Under the pieces are notes generated by a model. The model was given only the letters and a program-made list of their open reading frames with translations. It was not told the DNA's origin and searched no databases. Below are positions 6,689 through 9,937 of a DNA stretch of 9,937 bases, in pieces. This DNA comes from Acidobacteriota bacterium (GTDB taxonomy: Bacteria; Acidobacteriota; Thermoanaerobaculia; Multivoradales; JAHEKO01), in NCBI GenBank assembly GCA_029863825.1, contig JAOTUP010000038.1, positions 1 to 9,937 of the forward strand, read 5' to 3'. Within the stretch, counting starts at the first letter, position 1; each line of letters begins with the position of its first letter. Made by a program: the position numbers and the translations under genes.

Positions 6689-7707
6689 GCTGCGCACATC
6701 CAACCGATGGTCCTCTTGTCCGTCTCGGCCTCCCGGCTGCCGCGGAGATCGTCTCTCTCGAGCTTCCCCCTGCCGAGACCGCGGGGATGCGTTGGCGACG
6801 CGAGCGCTTCGGCAACGGCTTCGAGTTCTACGCCCCGGGGCTGAAGCGCTGGCAGACGTCGGAGTGGCGGCCGGAGAAGGCTCACCGCTTCGTCTCCATC
6901 AGCGTCACCGGAACTGCCTGCGCGCTGCAATGCGATCACTGCAAGGCCAAAGTGCTGGAAGGCATGATCACACCGAGCAACGGCGACAGCCTGTTCGACA
7001 TCGCCAGGCGGTTGCGCCAGCGCGGCACCGATGGTGTCTTGATCTCCGGCGGATCGACGCGCACCGGGGAGGTGCCGCTGGCGCCTCACGTCGACGATAT
7101 GCGACGCATCAAGGACGAGCTCGGCATGCGGGTGATCGTCCACTCGGGCGTCGTGTCGCCAGATCTCGCCCAGGGCCTCACCGATGCCGCCGTCGATGGC
7201 GTCATGCTGGATGTCATCGGCGCCGACGAGACGGTCCGGGACGTCTACCACCTGGATCTCTCGGCGGCGGACTTCGAGCGCTCGCTGGCTTTGTTGGCCC
7301 GAGCGGAGTTGCGGATCATTCCTCACATCGTCCTGGGACTTCACTATGGGCAATTCCTCGGCGAATGGGACGCCCTCGAGATGATCGCCCGATACCCGGT
7401 CTCCACCCTTGTCCTGGTGGTCATGACACCTCTCGTCGGAACACCCATGGCGAGTCTCGAGCCGCCGCCGCTGGACGACACGACCGCCTTCTTCGCTCTT
7501 GCCAGGCAGGCCCTGCCCGATACGCGGGTCAACCTGGGCTGCGGGCGCCCGATGGGCGCGATGAAGATCGCCCTCGACAAAGCCGCCGTCGACAACGGAC
7601 TGAACGGCATCGCCTTCCCCGCCGACGGCATCATCGACTACGCCGAGCGCTCCGGCTTGACGCCCGAGTACTACGAGTACTGCTGTTCACTGACATGGTC
7701 TCACTAG
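6685..7707 (+). CDS. lipS1: Radical SAM lipoyl synthase component, LipS1/LipS2 class (biotin-synthase-like)
   Basis: Start chosen at GTG 6685, overlapping the carrier stop by 4 nt (GTGA) and preceded by GAGGGA at 6668-6673; this gives 340 residues. An open frame reaches back to 6634 but lies inside the previous gene. The radical SAM motif is CALQCDHC (C79, C83, C86) in a VSISVTGTACALQC context, followed by LISGGSTRTGEVPL. Other cysteines that could bind a second cluster are C286 in NLGCGRPMG and C333-C334 in YEYCCS. These traits fit the family often mislabelled biotin synthase, in which two proteins together replace LipA: one adds sulfur at C8 of a protein-bound octanoyl chain and the other at C6. 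Context (carrier before it, ligase and a second such enzyme after it) strongly supports this. The choice of lipS1 over lipS2 rests only on remembered gene order and may be swapped. Confidence 0.82.
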   Translation: MSCAHPTDGPLVRLGLPAAAEIVSLELPPAETAGMRWRRERFGNGFEFYAPGLKRWQTSEWRPEKAHRFVSISVTGTACALQCDHCKAKVLEGMITPSNGDSLFDIARRLRQRGTDGVLISGGSTRTGEVPLAPHVDDMRRIKDELGMRVIVHSGVVSPDLAQGLTDAAVDGVMLDVIGADETVRDVYHLDLSAADFERSLALLARAELRIIPHIVLGLHYGQFLGEWDALEMIARYPVSTLVLVVMTPLVGTPMASLEPPPLDDTTAFFALARQALPDTRVNLGCGRPMGAMKIALDKAAVDNGLNGIAFPADGIIDYAERSGLTPEYYEYCCSLTWSH

Positions 7708-8870
7708 AATTTCCATCGCAACTCGATCGATGGCGCTATCTCGAGCATGACGGCGTCTCGGCGACTGACGGTCTGGCCGTCGACGAAGCCATCATGTACG
7801 GCTACGGGCGCGAGCGAACAGCTGCCTGGCCGGCGACGCTTCGCCTCTACACCTATCGCGCCGACTGCGCGTTGGTGGGTCGCTATCAGAATCTCGACGA
7901 CGAGATCGACGCCGAGTTCTGCGCCGCCCACGGCGTCGAGGTCGGCCGCCGCCCTACCGGTGGTGGCGCGATCATCATGGGACCCGGACAGTTGGGCGTC
8001 GCCCTGGTCGCTCGTGCGGTCGCCGACGAAACACCCCGCCGGGCGCTCAAACGCTACGCCTCCGGCATCATCGGCGGCCTTGCTTCGCTCGGCATCACGG
8101 CCGCCTTCCGCTCGAAGAACGACCTCGAAGTCGACGGCCGCAAGATCGCCGGCCTCGGCCTCTACCTCGATGCCGAGGGAGCGATCCTCTTCCACACCAG
8201 CGTTCTCGTCGACCTCGATGTCGAGCGCATGCTATCGGTGCTCCGCATCCCCGGTGCCAAGCTCTCCGACAAGGCCGTCGAGCGCGTCGAGGAGCGAGTC
8301 ACGACCGTCTCCCGGGAGGTCGGCCGAAGATGCGCGGCGACGGACGTGCGACAAGATTTCTCCACCGGCTTCGCCGCCGCCTTCGACATCGAGCTGGAAG
8401 ACGGGACGGTCAGCGACGATGAATGGCGGCATGCTCGAGAGCTCGCCGAGACCCGCTATGGGAATGCGGAGTGGATCCGCCAACGCAGCCCGCGGCGCGA
8501 CGCCAGGGGCTCGGCAGTGCTCAAGACGCCGGCAGGATTGCTGAGAATCTACGCCGGCGTTCACGCTCAGACTCTCAAGAGCGTTCTCGTCACCGGTGAT
8601 TTCAATGTCCTGCCGGTGGCGATCGGACGACTGGAATCGGCGCTCAAATGGTGTCGCGCGGATCCTGAGCGCATTGCCGCCGTCACAGCGGCTTCCCTGC
8701 GCGAGAATGACCTGGGAGTGCCGCATGACGCCGTGGCGGGTGCGGTCTGGGAGGCAGCGCGCAAGGCCATCGAGTTGCAGCATGACGCCGTGCATCCTGG
8801 GCGCGACGGCTCCTGCTATTTCCCCGAGCCAACCGGCCCCAGCTCCGACGACGAGGCAGCGCGAAGCTAA
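7695..8870 (+). CDS. slpl(AB): Lipoate-protein ligase with fused LplA and LplB parts, sLpl(AB) type
   Basis: A 391-residue protein. Its frame is open back to 6600, but the upstream part only shadows the radical SAM gene; the ATG at 7695, overlapping that gene by 13 nt, starts just before the conserved part. No good ribosome site precedes it, so translational coupling is likely. The catalytic part shows GRRPTGGGAIIMGPGQLGVAL (R85-R86 and G89-G91) and NDLEVDGRKIAGLG with the invariant lysine K150. The C-terminal LplB-like domain is clear: KTPAGLLRIYAGVHAQTLKS then VLVTGDFNVLP. It should activate octanoate or lipoate with ATP and attach it to the lysine of LbpA. Its loop after GGG reads MGPGQ instead of the HD found in E. 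coli LplA, which suits a specialised ligase. Its position between the two radical SAM genes matches the sHdr-linked lipoate pathway. Confidence 0.83.
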   Translation: MVSLEFPSQLDRWRYLEHDGVSATDGLAVDEAIMYGYGRERTAAWPATLRLYTYRADCALVGRYQNLDDEIDAEFCAAHGVEVGRRPTGGGAIIMGPGQLGVALVARAVADETPRRALKRYASGIIGGLASLGITAAFRSKNDLEVDGRKIAGLGLYLDAEGAILFHTSVLVDLDVERMLSVLRIPGAKLSDKAVERVEERVTTVSREVGRRCAATDVRQDFSTGFAAAFDIELEDGTVSDDEWRHARELAETRYGNAEWIRQRSPRRDARGSAVLKTPAGLLRIYAGVHAQTLKSVLVTGDFNVLPVAIGRLESALKWCRADPERIAAVTAASLRENDLGVPHDAVAGAVWEAARKAIELQHDAVHPGRDGSCYFPEPTGPSSDDEAARS

Positions 8871-8874
8871 GGAG
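8869..8874 (+). promoter_or_regulatory. Shine-Dalgarno of the second radical SAM gene
   Basis: AAGGAG, overlapping the ligase stop codon, lies 8 nt before ATG 8883. An earlier ATG at 8875 gives only a two-codon frame that stops at 8881-8883, overlapping the real start (TGATG); it may help hold ribosomes at this start. Confidence 0.6.
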
Positions 8875-8882
8875 ATGAGTTG

Positions 8883-9937
8883 ATGTCGACTCTCACTGCG
8901 ATCGGCTCACTCGGCCGTGAGGACCAACGAACAAGCCCCGACTGGGTTCGTATCAGCTACGCCAGCGCGCTGGCGCTCAGGTTCAAGTCCGGCCAGTTCA
9001 CCCGCGATTTCGACTTCGGCGGCATCAACTTGTTGCTCAACTATCAGCAAGGCTGCCAGTCCGATTGCGGTTACTGCGGGCTCGCCCGATCGCGTCACGG
9101 AGCTTACGAGGACAAATCCTTCATTCGCGTCGAGTGGCCGCTCGTGGAGACCGACGAGCTCGTCGAGCGACTGGCGCAGTACGAGGACCGCCTGACCCGG
9201 CTCTGCATCTCGATGGTGACGCACGGCCGCGCCTATCGCGACACACTCGACATCAGCCGGCGTATCCGTAGCCGCCTGGAGACACCCTTGTCGATCCTCG
9301 TCGCGCCGCCGACGCTGAACGAGGAACGCTTGCAGGCGCTCAAGGACGCCGGTGCCGGAATGATCGGCATCGGGCTCGACGCGGTCACCGAGGAGCTCTT
9401 TCGCAGCATCCGCAGCGACGTTCCGCAGGGTGCGCTGAGCTGGGAAAACTACTGGCAGATCGTCGACGCCGCACGCGACATCTACGGACCCTGGAAGGTC
9501 AACTGTCACACCCTCGTCGGCCTGGGCGAGACCGATCGGGATCTGATGCAGATCTTCGATCGGCTGCTCAACAGGCAGATCTTCTCGTATCTTTTTTGCT
9601 TCAACCCGGAGCCCGATTCCCGCATGGCCACGCACGCAAGATCACCCGTCCGCAGGTGGCGGAGGATTCAGCTAGCAAAATTCCTGCTCGAGGAACGGGG
9701 TCTGGATCCGCAGGCCTTCGGCTATGACGATGAAGGCGGACTGGCGGCACTCCATGCGCCGTCGGACCTGGTCAACGACACGGTCGATACCGGATTCGCC
9801 TTCATGACCAACGGCTGCCCGAGCGCCGGCGGCGAGCCTGGATGCACGCGGCCGATGGGTAGCTGGCGCCCCGGAGAAGAACCGCGGGACTACCCGTGGG
9901 CGCCGAACATGCTGGATATCGACGACATCCGCCACCA
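8883..9937 (+). CDS. lipS2: Second radical SAM lipoyl synthase component, LipS1/LipS2 class (3' end outside window)
   Basis: The frame stays open from ATG 8883 to the window end, giving 351 residues. The radical SAM motif is GCQSDCGYC (C58, C62, C65) followed by GLARSRHG. Later landmarks are LCISMVTHGRAYRD, SILVAPPTLNEE, MIGIGLDAVTEELF, KVNCHTLVGLGETD (C208) and FCFNPEPDSRM (C239). Near the visible end is NGCPSAGGEPGCTRPMGSWR with C312 and C321, candidate ligands of a second iron-sulfur cluster. It shares the GCxRPMG element with the other radical SAM protein in this operon but is otherwise different in sequence, so the two are partners, not a recent copy. It is predicted to perform one of the two sulfur insertions on octanoyl-LbpA. 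A biotin-synthase name would be wrong given the context. Which of LipS1 and LipS2 it is remains uncertain. Confidence 0.82.
   Translation, partial: MSTLTAIGSLGREDQRTSPDWVRISYASALALRFKSGQFTRDFDFGGINLLLNYQQGCQSDCGYCGLARSRHGAYEDKSFIRVEWPLVETDELVERLAQYEDRLTRLCISMVTHGRAYRDTLDISRRIRSRLETPLSILVAPPTLNEERLQALKDAGAGMIGIGLDAVTEELFRSIRSDVPQGALSWENYWQIVDAARDIYGPWKVNCHTLVGLGETDRDLMQIFDRLLNRQIFSYLFCFNPEPDSRMATHARSPVRRWRRIQLAKFLLEERGLDPQAFGYDDEGGLAALHAPSDLVNDTVDTGFAFMTNGCPSAGGEPGCTRPMGSWRPGEEPRDYPWAPNMLDIDDIRH

Noticed and set aside
6600..7694. N-terminal extension of the second ligase (756 codons in all)
   Set aside because: The extra 365 residues are arginine-rich, without motifs, and overlap the carrier and radical SAM genes in another frame. 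Ligase similarity begins only after ATG 7695.
8907..9635. A 242-codon minus-strand open frame opposite the last gene
   Set aside because: The plus-strand frame has the complete radical SAM motif and family landmarks; the minus frame has none.
6685..9937. Biotin synthase annotation for the two radical SAM genes
   Set aside because: They sit with a lipoyl carrier and lipoate ligases, there are no other biotin genes, and both have extra C-terminal cysteines in a GCxRPMG element that fits LipS proteins better.

Overview
The window is GC-rich (clearly above 60 % by eye), densely packed bacterial DNA. All nine genes are on the plus strand and look like one transcription unit. Coding runs through it almost without interruption: neighbours overlap by 1-13 nt or are separated by short gaps, and the only sizeable non-coding stretch is 772-917. 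There are no mobile elements, RNA genes or CRISPR arrays that I can see. The phylum cannot be fixed from this sequence; the content fits a GC-rich, quinone-respiring bacterium with sulfur-oxidising capacity of the sHdr type.

Region 1 (1-4709) is an electron-transfer module. It contains the C-terminal part of an HdrD/HdrB3-like iron-sulfur protein, both subunits of an electron transfer flavoprotein (EtfB, EtfA), and a 677-residue membrane protein. That membrane protein joins a NarI-like haem-b membrane domain, two [4Fe-4S] motifs and a CCG-type iron-sulfur domain, which is the architecture of ETF:(methyl)menaquinone oxidoreductase (EMO). The order HdrB3-EtfB-EtfA-EMO matches what is known as the type II sulfur-oxidising heterodisulfide-reductase-like (sHdr) cluster. 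The catalytic sHdr core genes (C1, B1, A, H) would be expected just upstream, outside the window.

Region 2 (about 4718-5197) is a small winged-helix protein of the ArsR type, probably the local regulator. It has no cysteine.

Region 3 (5194-9937, continuing past the edge) is a lipoate-assembly module. It holds a lipoate-protein-ligase-like protein, a GcvH-like lipoyl carrier protein (LbpA type, predicted lipoyl lysine K73), a radical SAM enzyme of the LipS1/LipS2 class, a second lipoate-protein ligase with fused LplA and LplB parts (sLpl(AB) type), and a second LipS-class radical SAM enzyme cut by the window end. Neither canonical LipA nor LipB is present.

How the genes probably work together (inference from the families): the ligase(s) load LbpA with an octanoyl or lipoyl group, the two radical SAM enzymes insert the two sulfurs in place, and lipoyl-LbpA carries sulfur intermediates to the sHdr complex. 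Electrons then leave through EtfAB to EMO and the menaquinone pool. The least expected points are two divergent lipoate ligases in one operon, two paralogous CCG proteins flanking etfBA with eroded N-terminal cluster sites, and a cysteine-free regulator where known sHdr regulators sense sulfur through cysteines.
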